A stretch of 9,119 nucleotides of DNA from Methylotetracoccus sp. (GCA_025458755.1 JALORT010000050.1:1-9119); one strand, 5' to 3'. Positions 1-7,730 are shown, counted from the stretch's first letter. A program made the numbers and translations. The notes: a model not told the origin generated them from the sequence alone.

Positions 1-1781
1 TCACGATTGAAATTCCATTCTTCGCCCTGGCCGAATTCGCACCCCATGAACAACAGTTTCTTCCCCGGGTACGTGAACATATACGTGTACAAGGCCCGCA
101 AGTTGGCAAAGCGCTGCCATTCGTCACCGGGCATGCGATGGAGGAGGGAGCGTTTGCCGTGTACCACTTCGTCATGCGAGAACGGCAGGATGAAGTTTTC
201 GGTGAATGCGTACAACAGTCCGAAAGTCAGCTGATCGTGATGATAATGCCGATGGATCGGATCTTTTCCCATGTACATCAGGGTGTCATGCATCCAGCCC
301 ATGTTCCATTTCATGGAGAAACCCAGCCCCCCGGTCCAGGTAGGACGCGTCACCTGCGGCCAGGCGGTCGATTCTTCCGCCATGACCACGACGCCTGGAT
401 GTTGCTGATGAGTGACAGTATTCAGATTTCGGAGGAAGGCGATAGCCTCCAGATTCTCATTTCCGCCGTACTTGTTCGGGATCCAGTCGCCTGGTTGGCG
501 AGAATAGTCGAGGTACAGCATCGATGCGACGGCATCGACGCGCAGCCCGTCCAGGTGGAATTCTTCCAGCCAGAACAGCGCGCTCCCAATCAGGAAGTTC
601 GTGACTTCATTGCGGCCGTAGTTGTAGATCAGGGTGCCCCAGTCACGGTGTTCACCCAGGCGGGGATCCGCATGCTCATACAGCGCGGTGCCGTCGTAGT
701 GGGCCAAGCCGTGGGCGTCCTTCGGAAAATGAGCCGGGACCCAATCCAGGATGACGCCGACGCGATGCCGATGGCAGTAGTCGACGAAGTAGCGGAAGTC
801 ATCCGGCGTGCCGAAGCGCCGGGTCGGCGCGAAATAACCGGTCGTCTGGTAGCCCCAGGAGGCGTCCAGTGGATGCTCCGTAATCGGCAGCAATTCGACG
901 TGCGTGAAACCCTGCTCCTTCACATAAGGGACGATGCGGTGGGCGAGTTCACGGTAATTCAGGAAATCACCGTCACTCTGGCGGCGCCATGAGCCCAGAT
1001 GGACTTCATAGATCGAGAGCGGCGATTTCAGCCAGTCCCATGTCTTGCGGTCGTCCAGCCAGTCCTTGTCAGTCCATGGGAAACGGGTTTTTTCCGTGAC
1101 CACGGAAGCGGTATCGGGCCGCAGCTGAAACTCCTGGGCATAAGGATCGGTTTTGAGCAGTATCGTGCCGAATTGGCGATTCCGAATTTCGAATTTGTAT
1201 AGGGTGCCAGCGGGCAACTCCGGAATGAACAGTTCCCAAACCCCGCTGCTGCCATGGACACGCATCAGATGGCAGCGGCCATCCCAGTCATTGAAATCGC
1301 CCACCACACTGACGCGCTCGGCGTTGGGGGCCCAGGTGGCGAACAGCGTGCCGGCAATTCCGTCGATGGTGACACGATGGGCACCGAGGATTCGGTAGAT
1401 ATGCCAGTGCCGACCCTCTCCGAAAAGGTATAGATCGAAATCGGCCAGCTGAGGTGGGAACGTATAGGGATCGATGTGTTGATGCGCACGACCCTGCCTG
1501 TCGTTCCAGTGAAGCCGGTAGTGTCGCGGCACCTCCTGACCATCACGGACCAGCGCTTCGAAGACGTCTGTCCCAGGAATGCGCTCGAGTTCGGGGCCGT
1601 TCGTGCCGAGTGTCACCCTCTCCGCCGATGGCAGAATAGTCCGGATCACTTCGCCGCCCTGCGCGCGATGGCGCCCCAGCACCGAAAACGGGTCGTGATG
1701 GCGGGCTTCGACGATCCGCCTCAAGTCCGTCGACGGATCATGATGCGACGGCAAGGGGGCTTGCGATTCGCTCAGGTTCAC
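1..1781 (-). CDS. glgB: 1,4-alpha-glucan branching enzyme GlgB (3' end beyond window)
   Basis: Cytoplasmic glycogen branching enzyme (GH13): it cuts alpha-1,4 chains and re-attaches them through alpha-1,6 bonds. About 593 codons are visible. E. coli GlgB has about 728 residues, so roughly 135 C-terminal residues lie outside the window. Two N-terminal beta-sandwich (CBM48-type) regions come first; [11 protein letters not shown] is near residue 28 and [20 protein letters not shown] near 150. The catalytic barrel follows: [18 protein letters not shown] with nucleophile D416, MAEEST with acid/base E469, and SHDEVVHGK with D537. The spacing between these three matches E. coli D405/E458/D526 exactly. 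The start is GTG at 1781-1779, the only good start after an in-frame TAG at 1796-1794, with a purine-rich ribosome site about 9 nt upstream. It is divergent from glgC. No defect is visible in the portion present. Confidence 0.97.
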   Translation of the reverse strand, partial: MNLSESQAPLPSHHDPSTDLRRIVEARHHDPFSVLGRHRAQGGEVIRTILPSAERVTLGTNGPELERIPGTDVFEALVRDGQEVPRHYRLHWNDRQGRAHQHIDPYTFPPQLADFDLYLFGEGRHWHIYRILGAHRVTIDGIAGTLFATWAPNAERVSVVGDFNDWDGRCHLMRVHGSSGVWELFIPELPAGTLYKFEIRNRQFGTILLKTDPYAQEFQLRPDTASVVTEKTRFPWTDKDWLDDRKTWDWLKSPLSIYEVHLGSWRRQSDGDFLNYRELAHRIVPYVKEQGFTHVELLPITEHPLDASWGYQTTGYFAPTRRFGTPDDFRYFVDYCHRHRVGVILDWVPAHFPKDAHGLAHYDGTALYEHADPRLGEHRDWGTLIYNYGRNEVTNFLIGSALFWLEEFHLDGLRVDAVASMLYLDYSRQPGDWIPNKYGGNENLEAIAFLRNLNTVTHQQHPGVVVMAEESTAWPQVTRPTWTGGLGFSMKWNMGWMHDTLMYMGKDPIHRHYHHDQLTFGLLYAFTENFILPFSHDEVVHGKRSLLHRMPGDEWQRFANLRALYTYMFTYPGKKLLFMGCEFGQGEEWNFNR

Positions 1782-1790
1782 TTCGTAGAT

Positions 1791-1795
1791 CCTCT
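1791..1795 (-). promoter_or_regulatory. Ribosome binding site of glgB
   Basis: AGAGG on the minus strand, 9 nt before the GTG start of glgB. It supports the GTG start, because an in-frame stop lies immediately upstream and no nearby ATG is in frame. Confidence 0.6.
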
Positions 1796-1893
1796 AATAG
1801 TACAATTCGCCTGCCGGGAGGTTCGGGCAGCCTGAGCTACCCCGTCAGCGGATGTTAACAAATTTCAATCCTCCTTGCCTGAGCGCTTAATCC

Positions 1894-1900
1894 TTTGGAG
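1894..1900 (+). promoter_or_regulatory. Ribosome binding site that fixes the glgC start
   Basis: TTTGGAG ends 6 nt before ATG 1907. An in-frame TTG at 1895 would give a protein four residues longer, but it lies inside this site, so ATG 1907 is the better start. Confidence 0.75.
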
Positions 1901-1906
1901 TTTCAG

Positions 1907-3181
1907 ATGCCTGAATCGAGCCACTCTTCCCGTTTCGTTAGCCGTTTGACTCGCGAATCGCTCGCGCTGGTTCTGGCCGGAGGTCGCGGTTCGCGGCTGC
2001 AGAAGCTCACCGAATGGCGTGCCAAGCCGGCGGTTCCGTTCGGTGGCAAGTTCCGAATCATCGATTTCGCACTGTCCAACTGCGTCAATTCAGGAATCCG
2101 GCGCATCGGCGTTCTGACCCAATACAAAGCCGATTCCCTGATTCGTCACATTCAGCAAGGCTGGGGCTTCCTGCGCGGAGAGTTCGGGGAGTTCGTCGAC
2201 ATCATGCCGGCCCAGCAGCGGCTCGTGGACAGCTGGTATTCGGGCACGGCTGATGCCGTCTATCAGAACCTCGACATCTTGCGTCAGCGCGACCCCAAGC
2301 ACATCCTGATTCTTGCGGGTGACCATATTTATAAGATGGATTATGGTTTGATGCTGGCCACACATGTGGAAAGTCAGGCGGATCTGACCATCGGCTGTAT
2401 CGAAGTGTCGCTGCAGGAGGCGAGTGGAGCGTTTGGCGTGCTGCAGATCGATCAGGATTCCCGCGTCCGGAATTTCATCGAGAAGCCGCTGAATCCGCCG
2501 CCGATGCCCGGTCGGCCGGATCATACGCTGGCTTCGATGGGAATCTACATTTTCAACACCAGCTTCCTGTTCGAACAGCTGATCAAAGATGCCGACACTC
2601 CTGGCTCGAGCCACGATTTCGGCAAGGACATCATTCCGAACGTCCTGAATAACTATCGGGTGGTCGCCTATCCGTTCCGCGACGCACAGAGCGGCGTTCA
2701 GGCATACTGGCGCGATGTGGGTGAAGTTGACGCCTACTGGGCGGCCAACATTGAACTTGTCGGTGTCGACCCCGAATTGAATCTTTACGATACGTCGTGG
2801 CCGATCTGGACCCATCAGGCGCAGACGCCGCCCGCGAAATTCATTTTCGACGATCCCGACCGGCGTGGCATGGCGGTCGACTCGATGGTGTCCGGGGGCT
2901 GTATTATTTCTGGAGCCGAAGTGCGCCACTCGCTGCTTTTCTCCAATGTCCGTGTCAACAGTTTCAGCGTGGTCCGCGACTCGGTCGTTTTACCCGAGGT
3001 GAACATCGGCCGGCATTGCCGGATCTCCAAGGCGATTATCGACCGCGGCTGCCATATTCCGACAAACACCGTAATCGGCGAGGATTTGGAAGAGGATCGC
3101 AAACGGTTTTACGTGAGTCCGGGTGGTGTCGTGTTGGTGACACCCGACGTTCTGGGTCAGCGCCTGCATTACGCGCGATAA
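1907..3181 (+). CDS. glgC: Glucose-1-phosphate adenylyltransferase (ADP-glucose pyrophosphorylase) GlgC
   Basis: Makes ADP-glucose and pyrophosphate from ATP and glucose-1-phosphate, the committed and usually allosterically controlled step of bacterial glycogen synthesis; cytoplasmic, normally a homotetramer. It has 424 residues against 431 in E. coli, so it is full length. Visible motifs are the nucleotide-binding loop [11 protein letters not shown] (residues 21-31), [17 protein letters not shown] (38-54) with K40 at the place of the E. coli activator lysine K39, [18 protein letters not shown] with catalytic D139 (E. coli D142), and IEKPLNPP with K193 (E. coli K195, sugar-phosphate binding). 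A left-handed beta-helix-like C-terminal half follows ([20 protein letters not shown] onward). It is divergent from glgB and upstream of malQ. Retention of the activator lysine suggests allosteric control, but the effector cannot be read from sequence. Confidence 0.98.
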   Translation: MPESSHSSRFVSRLTRESLALVLAGGRGSRLQKLTEWRAKPAVPFGGKFRIIDFALSNCVNSGIRRIGVLTQYKADSLIRHIQQGWGFLRGEFGEFVDIMPAQQRLVDSWYSGTADAVYQNLDILRQRDPKHILILAGDHIYKMDYGLMLATHVESQADLTIGCIEVSLQEASGAFGVLQIDQDSRVRNFIEKPLNPPPMPGRPDHTLASMGIYIFNTSFLFEQLIKDADTPGSSHDFGKDIIPNVLNNYRVVAYPFRDAQSGVQAYWRDVGEVDAYWAANIELVGVDPELNLYDTSWPIWTHQAQTPPAKFIFDDPDRRGMAVDSMVSGGCIISGAEVRHSLLFSNVRVNSFSVVRDSVVLPEVNIGRHCRISKAIIDRGCHIPTNTVIGEDLEEDRKRFYVSPGGVVLVTPDVLGQRLHYAR

Positions 3182-3304
3182 GCGGTGTGGCCGGCGTGAC
3201 GTAAGGGATGCTCGTCGGGCGCGGCGGAGGAAGTGGACTGCAAATCCTGAAGGCGGTCGCGCGTCGAGACGCCGCTGCATCCAGGAGTTTGATGTTTGTC
3301 GATC

Positions 3305-3351
3305 CGGCACCTAAATTTTTGTGCCGACCGATCTCGGTCGGGAATGCCCGA
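3305..3351 (+). repeat. Three overlapping, mutually exclusive inverted repeats
   Basis: Stem A: CGGCAC 3305-3310 with GTGCCG 3321-3326, a 6-bp stem with a 10-nt A/T-rich loop. Stem B: CCGACCG 3324-3330 with CGGTCGG 3335-3341, a perfect 7-bp stem with loop ATCT. Stem C: TCGGG 3338-3342 with CCCGA 3347-3351, a perfect 5-bp stem with loop AATG. B shares bases with both A and C, so an RNA could form A plus C, or B alone. No U-run follows, so this is not a standard intrinsic terminator. Function is unknown. Confidence 0.5.
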
Positions 3352-3424
3352 TGGAAGCCGGCCGCGGTCCGCACGGCCAGTCGGTTCCCGAGGGCCAGCG
3401 TAAGGTTCAATGAGTACTTCGCAC

Positions 3425-3430
3425 AGAGGA
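3425..3430 (+). promoter_or_regulatory. Ribosome binding site for the GTG start of malQ
   Basis: AGAGGA lies 4 nt before GTG 3435. An alternative start, ATG 3465, has only GGGG (3457-3460) before it. The core of the AGAGGA site makes GTG 3435 slightly better, though the choice is not certain. Confidence 0.45.
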
Positions 3431-3434
3431 CGAC

Positions 3435-5171
3435 GTGGCTGCCTCGTATCATCATCGGGGCGCGATGCCTCTGCATTCAACCATAGCGCCGGCTGATGCC
3501 GGCGGCCTTGCCGACCAGCGTGCCGGAACGCCGAACGACGGCCTCGTAAGCCCGTTCACAGCGGGGAACAGTGTCCTGGACCGCCGGCGCGCCGGCGTGT
3601 TGCTGCATATCACGTCGTTACCGGGACCCGGTGCGAATGGGACTCTGGGTGCCGAAGCTTTTCGCTTTGTTGACTTTCTGTCCAACGCGGGCTTTTCGGT
3701 ATGGCAGACACTCCCGATCAATCCGCCGCACGCGGACGGCTCACCCTACCAATGTCTGTCAGTTCATGCGGGAAATCCAGCGCTGATCGACCCGCAATGG
3801 CTGATCGAACGGGGATGGCTGGCCGCGGGTGACGTGCAGAATGGCAACGCGCAGCGATGGCTTAATTCGGCGTTCGATGCTTTTCATGCTGCTGCAGACA
3901 AGGACCCATGCCATTCTGATTATCAGCGTTTCGTGCGGGACCATCACTGGTGGCTTGACGATTACGCGCTCTACATGGCGATCAGGGAGGAATGCGGTGA
4001 TGATCCGTGGACGGAATGGCCGGCTTCCCTGCGTGACCGATGGCCGGCGGCGCTGCGGGCCGCCCTTCGTCGTCTGTCGCGAAGCGTCGCGCGGTATTCG
4101 TTCGGGCAGTTCGTTTTTTACAGCCAGTGGAAGGAACTTCGACGCTATTCCCTTCAACGGGGAGTGGTATTGTTCGGCGACATGCCGATTTTTGTCGCCG
4201 GAGACAGCGCCGATGTCTGGGCATGCCGGCACTACTTCGATTTGGCAGAGAACGGGTGCCCGCGCGTCGTCGCCGGAGTTCCACCGGATTATTTCTCTTC
4301 CACCGGACAGCGTTGGGGAAATCCCCATTACGACTGGGGGGCGATGGAAGCGGATGGTTTCAAGTGGTGGTGTGGCCGTCTTCATAGTCAGTTGGCACTC
4401 TACGATTGGGTTCGAATCGATCATTTCCGCGGATTCGAGGCCTACTGGGAAATCCCGGCGGAGTCCGAGACAGCCATGGAGGGGCGTTGGATCAAGGCGC
4501 CGGGGGAGCGCTTGCTGGAGACGGTCCACCGTCTTTTCGAGGGTTCCGGGCTTCCTTTGGTCGCAGAAGATCTCGGCATCATCACTCCGGAGGTCGAGGA
4601 ACTGCGTGACCGCTTCGGTCTGCCGGGTATGAAGATCCTGCAGTTTGCCTTCGACAGTGGTCCGTCCAATCCTTACCTCCCCCATCACCACCCGCCCAAC
4701 TGCGTCGTTTACACCGGGACGCACGATAACGACACGACGTTATCCTGGTTCGAAGCGCTGGAACCCGAACAGAAGGCCTATGTTTACGAGTACTTGGGGT
4801 GCCCCGAGATACCCATGCCGTGGGCGCTGATTCGCTGCGCGCTGGCATCCGAAGCATGGCTTGCCATGCTGCCGATGCAGGATATTCTGGGCTTGGGCAA
4901 GGGTTATCGCATGAACACGCCTGGAACGGCGACGGGGAATTGGCAGTGGCGTTTTCGCTGGGACCAAGTGACCGACGAGATTACGGAACGTCTGCAACAG
5001 TGGATTCACTTGTATGGGCGGCGGGTAAGCCCGCCTTCGGGGCAGCCGGCACACACGACTTCCCAGGCGCCCCATCCAGACCCTGCGCACGGCCTCGGAC
5101 TGCCCGAAACCAAGCAACTCGGCGTCGCGCTGAAACAGCCCACTGGTGGGGGGCTGGTCGATCAGACCTAG
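3435..5171 (+). CDS. malQ: 4-alpha-glucanotransferase (amylomaltase) MalQ, GH77
   Basis: Transfers segments of alpha-1,4-glucans between maltodextrins and releases glucose; cytoplasmic, working with glycogen synthesis and breakdown enzymes. The GH77 domain starts at about residue 51 (RRAGVLLHITSLPGP) and reaches LYGRR at 526-530. Catalytic signatures are all present: VRIDHFRGFEAYWEIPAE with nucleophile D329, LVAEDLGIITPEVEELRD with acid/base E378, and YTGTHDNDTTLSWF with D431. At 578 residues it is longer than the usual roughly 500. The first 50 residues look low in conservation, and ATG 3465 (residue 11) is an alternative start. The last 48 residues (531-578) are Pro/Gly/Thr/His-rich and do not look like part of the fold. 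A TAA at 5026-5028 in the +1 frame would end the protein exactly after LYGRR, so the tail could come from a one-base change. Downstream of glgC and convergent with nadB. Confidence 0.95.
   Translation: MAASYHHRGAMPLHSTIAPADAGGLADQRAGTPNDGLVSPFTAGNSVLDRRRAGVLLHITSLPGPGANGTLGAEAFRFVDFLSNAGFSVWQTLPINPPHADGSPYQCLSVHAGNPALIDPQWLIERGWLAAGDVQNGNAQRWLNSAFDAFHAAADKDPCHSDYQRFVRDHHWWLDDYALYMAIREECGDDPWTEWPASLRDRWPAALRAALRRLSRSVARYSFGQFVFYSQWKELRRYSLQRGVVLFGDMPIFVAGDSADVWACRHYFDLAENGCPRVVAGVPPDYFSSTGQRWGNPHYDWGAMEADGFKWWCGRLHSQLALYDWVRIDHFRGFEAYWEIPAESETAMEGRWIKAPGERLLETVHRLFEGSGLPLVAEDLGIITPEVEELRDRFGLPGMKILQFAFDSGPSNPYLPHHHPPNCVVYTGTHDNDTTLSWFEALEPEQKAYVYEYLGCPEIPMPWALIRCALASEAWLAMLPMQDILGLGKGYRMNTPGTATGNWQWRFRWDQVTDEITERLQQWIHLYGRRVSPPSGQPAHTTSQAPHPDPAHGLGLPETKQLGVALKQPTGGGLVDQT
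5020..5035 (+). repeat. Perfect GC hairpin at the end of the MalQ domain
   Basis: GGCGGG 5020-5025 pairs with CCCGCC 5030-5035 around loop TAAG. It lies inside the annotated malQ frame, exactly where the conserved domain stops, and its loop contains the out-of-frame TAA. It could be a remnant of an older gene end, or chance. Confidence 0.45.
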
Positions 5172-5181
5172 CCGAGGGTTT

Positions 5182-5232
5182 CAACGCGCCCAAAGCGGCC
5201 AGAAACGCGTTGGGACGCGTTGAACGGCCGCT
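5182..5232. repeat. Interlocked inverted repeats between malQ and nadB
   Basis: CAACGCGCCCAA at 5182-5193 is the inverse of TTGGGACGCGTTG at 5210-5222 with one extra base on the right arm; the loop is 16 nt. A second pair, AGCGGCC 5194-5200 with GGCCGCT 5226-5232, is perfect and interlocks with the first. ACGCGTTG also occurs twice in tandem (5205-5212, 5215-5222). Sitting 10 bp after the malQ stop, this may help end transcription, but it has no T-run. Confidence 0.45.
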
Positions 5233-5290
5233 GCGGGCAAACGCCGCCTCACCACCCCGCCGAATTTCTTGGCCGTGGCCGGGTACGCCT

Positions 5291-5311
5291 CCGCCGAGAC
5301 GGATCCGGCGG
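5291..5311. terminator. Possible hairpin terminator downstream of nadB
   Basis: CCGCCG 5291-5296 pairs perfectly with CGGCGG 5306-5311 (loop 9 nt), starting 2 bp beyond the nadB stop codon in the direction of nadB transcription. There is no following T-tract on either strand, so it is at best a weak or factor-assisted terminator, or a block against 3'-end decay. The reading as a terminator rests on its place between convergent genes. Confidence 0.3.
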
Positions 5312-5313
5312 CG

Positions 5314-6912
5314 TCAAGGCTTCGGTATCAGGATGGTGGGTTCAAGCGGTTTAGCGTCGTTGGGCTGCGGATAATCGAGGGTAAAGTGCAGGCCCCGGCT
5401 TTCCTGGCGAGACAATGCGGACCGGATGATCAGTTCCGCGACGATGACGAGGTTGCGGAGCTCCAGCAAGTCGCTCGTCACGCGGAAATGCCCGTAATAG
5501 TCCGCGATTTCCTGTCGCAGCAGCTCGACCCGCCGGAGGGCTCTCTCCAAGCGTTTGTTGGTGCGGACGATCCCGACGTAATCCCACATAAAGCGCCGGA
5601 GTTCGTCCCAGTTGTGGGATACGACCACTTCTTCATCCGAATCGGTGACGCGTGATTCGTCCCAGGTTGGGAGTTCGGGCGGGTAAGACGTTTCCGGCAG
5701 CGTTTGTAGGATGTGTTTGCTGGCTTGAGCGGCGAATACCAGGCATTCCAGCAAGGAGTTGCTGGCCATCCGGTTGGCGCCATGCAAGCCGGTGCAGGCG
5801 ACTTCTCCGATGGCGTACAAGCCGGGGATGTCAGTACAGCCGTACTGATCGGTAAGAACTCCGCCGCAGGTGTAATGCGCGGCCGGAACAACCGGGATGG
5901 GTTGCTCCGTAATGTCGATATTGAATTTCAGGCACTGGGCGTAGATGTTCGGAAAATGGCTCCTGACGAAGTCGGCCGGAATGTGGCTGATGTCCAAGAA
6001 TACGCAATCCAGGCCGAGTCGCTTCATCTCATGATCAATAGCGCGTGCGACCACGTCGCGGGGGGCTAGTTCGCCGCGGTCATCGAATCGGTGCATGAAC
6101 GGCGACCCGTCGGGGAGCAGCAAACGTCCTCCTTCGCCGCGGACCGCCTCGCTGATGAGGAAGGATCGAGCGTGTGGATGAAACAGGCAGGTGGGATGGA
6201 ACTGGATGAACTCCATGTTGGCAACCCTTGCGCCGGCGCGCCAAGCCATCGCCATGCCATCGCCGGTGCATACATCGGGGTTGCTGGTGTAGAGGTACGC
6301 TTTGCACGCACCGCCGCTTGCCAGCGCTACTTTACGAGCCCTAAAGGTGACGACGTGCTGACCCTTGGTATCGAGAACGTAGGCGCCAAGGATGCGTCGG
6401 TCCGCGCAGCCGATCTTTTTCGACGTGATGAGGTCGACGGTATTGTGGTGTTCGAACAAGCTGATGTTCGGGTGCCGACGCGCGTTACTCACAAGGGACT
6501 TCTCCACGGCGCGTCCGGTTGCGTCGTCGGCATGCACGACGCGCCGGTGAGTGTGGCCGCCCTCGCGCGTCAGGTGCAGCTGCTGGGTGCCATCGTCGGT
6601 TTCCACCTCGGTGAACCGGACCCCGTGTTCTAGCAGCCAGTCGATCGTCTGCTTGCCTTGCGATACCACCAAGCGAACGATCTTCGGATCGCATAGCCCG
6701 GCCCCCGCGATCAGCGTGTCCTGGATGTGCGACTCGACCGAGTCTTCAGCGCCCAGTACCGCTGATATGCCGCCTTGGGCGTAAAGTGTGCTGCCTTCCG
6801 ACAGCGTCACTTTCGAGACGACGGCGACTCGACAATGGTCGGCCAGCCGAAGCGCCAAACTCAGTCCCGCGGCGCCGCAGCCGATGATTAAGACGTCGAA
6901 CACGCCAGACAT
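5314..6912 (-). CDS. nadB: L-aspartate oxidase NadB
   Basis: FAD enzyme that oxidises L-aspartate to iminoaspartate, which NadA condenses to quinolinate: the first step of de novo NAD synthesis, in the cytoplasm. It is 532 residues from ATG 6912 (E. coli 540). Visible are the dinucleotide fold [21 protein letters not shown] (GxGxxG at 11-16), [72 protein letters not shown] with R285 at the place of E. coli catalytic R290, [16 protein letters not shown] and [20 protein letters not shown]. The C-terminal helical domain ends in [10 protein letters not shown]. The start is uncertain: ATG 6948 or TTG 6957 would add 12 or 15 residues, and none of the three has a clear ribosome site. ATG 6912 puts five residues before the fold, close to the family norm. 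Divergent from rpoE, as in E. coli. Confidence 0.97.
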   Translation of the reverse strand: MSGVFDVLIIGCGAAGLSLALRLADHCRVAVVSKVTLSEGSTLYAQGGISAVLGAEDSVESHIQDTLIAGAGLCDPKIVRLVVSQGKQTIDWLLEHGVRFTEVETDDGTQQLHLTREGGHTHRRVVHADDATGRAVEKSLVSNARRHPNISLFEHHNTVDLITSKKIGCADRRILGAYVLDTKGQHVVTFRARKVALASGGACKAYLYTSNPDVCTGDGMAMAWRAGARVANMEFIQFHPTCLFHPHARSFLISEAVRGEGGRLLLPDGSPFMHRFDDRGELAPRDVVARAIDHEMKRLGLDCVFLDISHIPADFVRSHFPNIYAQCLKFNIDITEQPIPVVPAAHYTCGGVLTDQYGCTDIPGLYAIGEVACTGLHGANRMASNSLLECLVFAAQASKHILQTLPETSYPPELPTWDESRVTDSDEEVVVSHNWDELRRFMWDYVGIVRTNKRLERALRRVELLRQEIADYYGHFRVTSDLLELRNLVIVAELIIRSALSRQESRGLHFTLDYPQPNDAKPLEPTILIPKP

Positions 6913-6970
6913 GAATCTAGGGCCATGAGGAGTGATTAAAACGACCATGCTAACCAAAATGCCGTCAGGA

Positions 6971-6999
6971 TTGAATGCCCGCGGCCAAGAATCGATAAT
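6971..6999 (+). promoter_or_regulatory. Sigma-70-like promoter of rpoE (P1-type)
   Basis: TTGAAT 6971-6976, a 17-bp spacer, then GATAAT 6994-6999. The -10 matches the consensus at 5 of 6 positions and the -35 at 4 of 6, with ideal spacing, pointing at rpoE. Transcription would start near 7006 and give a leader of about 138 nt. E. coli rpoE likewise has an upstream housekeeping promoter. It was found by eye only. Confidence 0.55.
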
Positions 7000-7026
7000 C
7001 AGGGTCGTTGTGAGGCTTCGCGGCGC

Positions 7027-7053
7027 GAACAGTACGCGGAATGCCTGCTCAGC
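7027..7053 (+). promoter_or_regulatory. Possible sigma-E-like autoregulatory promoter of rpoE (P2-type)
   Basis: GAACAG 7027-7032, 16 bp, then TCAGC 7049-7053. The GAAC core and 16-bp gap match the layout of the E. coli sigma-E-dependent rpoE promoter (GAACTT, 16 bp, TCTAA), but the last two bases of the -35 differ and the -10 is imperfect. The -10 overlaps a small inverted repeat, CTGCT-C-AGCAG (7045-7055). The assignment leans on the known autoregulation of rpoE. Confidence 0.35.
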
Positions 7054-7143
7054 AGTCAGGACCGATCCACGCGCAGATTGGCTGCTCGGTCAACGAAAAG
7101 GCGGACGCAGAGTTTCTGCGGTTGAGTTCAGCACCGGCGGCGA

Positions 7144-7725
7144 ATGCAGACAATGAGTCAGGTCTTGGATGAAGAATTAGTGAGGCGTGTGCAGCGGGGC
7201 GACAAGACAGCCTTCGACAGTCTTGTCCGTAAGTACCAGCACAAGATTACCCAACTCATCAATCGTTATGTGAAGGACCCCGACGAGGCTCTTGACGTCG
7301 CCCAAGAATCCTTCATCAAGGCCTATCGGGCGTTGGCGAGTTTCCGCGGCGAGAGCGCCTTCTACACTTGGCTGTACCGTATCGCGATCAACACGGCCAA
7401 GAACCACCTCGCGATGCGATCGCGCCGTCCAACCGACGACGACATTGATTTCGAGCAGGCGGAACAATTTGACAGCGGCACGCGTCTAAGACAACTAGAG
7501 ACACCGGAAGGGCTGCTACTGACGGACGAACTGGCGGACGTGATACAATCCGCGCTCAACGATCTCCCGGACGAACTCCGCGCTGCAATCACCCTGCGCG
7601 AATTTGATGGCTTGAGCTACGAGGAAATCGCTTCCGTCATGGAGTGTCCGGTGGGGACCGTCCGGTCCCGCATCTTCAGGGCACGCGAGGCCATCGATAA
7701 CAAATTGAAATCAATACTGGGGTGA
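7144..7725 (+). CDS. rpoE: RNA polymerase sigma factor RpoE (sigma-E/AlgU, ECF family)
   Basis: Extracytoplasmic-function sigma factor that directs RNA polymerase to envelope-stress genes when released from RseA. It has 193 residues (E. coli 191). Sigma region 2 spans about residues 25-95, with VRKYQHKI, DVAQESFIKAYRALASFRG and SAFYTWLYRIAINTAKNHL. Sigma region 4, a helix-turn-helix, covers about 135-185 with LPDELRAAITLREFDGLSYEEI and PVGTVRSRIFRAREAIDNK. These blocks are almost identical to E. coli RpoE and Pseudomonas AlgU. The start could be ATG 7144 or ATG 7153; the second gives MSQ at the N-terminus, closer to E. coli, while the only purine-rich stretch (CCGGCGG, 7134-7140) is near the first. 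First gene of an operon with rseA and rseB; divergent from nadB. Confidence 0.98.
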   Translation: MQTMSQVLDEELVRRVQRGDKTAFDSLVRKYQHKITQLINRYVKDPDEALDVAQESFIKAYRALASFRGESAFYTWLYRIAINTAKNHLAMRSRRPTDDDIDFEQAEQFDSGTRLRQLETPEGLLLTDELADVIQSALNDLPDELRAAITLREFDGLSYEEIASVMECPVGTVRSRIFRAREAIDNKLKSILG

Positions 7726-7730
7726 ACGTT

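Larger units (their letters stand above)
1782..1906. promoter_or_regulatory. Divergent glgB/glgC intergenic region
   Basis: The 125 bp between the two start codons must hold the 5' control signals of both genes unless transcription enters from elsewhere. It contains a small inverted repeat, CTGCC at 1811-1815 with GGCAG at 1826-1830 (loop 10), and an A+T-richer patch at about 1854-1869. I found no convincing -35/-10 pair on either strand. TACTAT on the minus strand (1803-1798) resembles a -10 box, but it lies too close to the glgB ribosome site. The regulatory role is inferred from position. Confidence 0.45.
3182..3434 (+). other. glgC-malQ spacer rich in inverted repeats
   Basis: There are 253 bp between the glgC stop and the chosen malQ start. 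No recognised gene or T-tract terminator is present. The left part (3206-3282) can fold on itself: GGATGC 3206-3211 with GCATCC 3277-3282, and GCGGCG 3221-3226 with CGCCGC 3270-3275. The right part holds a series of overlapping short hairpins (3305-3351) and GGCCG 3360-3364 with CGGCC 3374-3378. A frame opens at ATG 3292 behind AGGAG (3283-3287) and runs 64 codons to 3486, overlapping the malQ start. It resembles nothing I know and may be chance. The spacer may be a structured malQ leader or simply GC-rich spacer. Confidence 0.4.
6913..7143. promoter_or_regulatory. Divergent nadB/rpoE control region
   Basis: The 231 bp between the chosen starts. It holds the two rpoE-directed promoter candidates described separately. 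On the nadB strand I see only a weak pair (TTATCG, 17 bp, TTCAAT, roughly 6999-6971) lying over the rpoE P1 candidate on the opposite strand. If real, the two promoters would overlap. No convincing NadR/NadQ-type operator was recognised by eye. Confidence 0.45.

Noticed and set aside
138..992. Open frame of 284 codons on the plus strand opposite glgB
   Set aside because: It is antisense to an intact glgB with all catalytic motifs, resembles no known protein, and is the kind of long antisense frame expected in GC-rich codon usage.
1798..1803. TACTAT as a -10 box for glgB
   Set aside because: A start of transcription from it would fall at or inside the glgB ribosome site, and no matching -35 lies upstream.
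2090..2929. Open frame of 279 codons on the minus strand opposite glgC
   Set aside because: It lies entirely inside glgC, which is unmistakable by motif and full length; no ribosome site or family resemblance was seen for the antisense frame.
3206..3282. tRNA-Cys or selenocysteine-like tRNA gene
   Set aside because: The loop CTGCAAA and the closing GGATGC/GCATCC stem are suggestive, but the anticodon stem has only three pairs, there is no TTCGA T-loop and no proper acceptor with CCA context. It is kept only as a structured block.
3208..3486. Small gene of 92 codons between glgC and malQ
   Set aside because: It overlaps the malQ start, matches nothing recognisable and has composition like non-coding spacer. 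The shorter version from ATG 3292 has a good ribosome site and is mentioned as a possible leader only.
3759..4724. Open frame of 321 codons on the minus strand opposite malQ
   Set aside because: It lies entirely inside malQ, covers all three GH77 catalytic motifs on the other strand, and has no recognisable domain.
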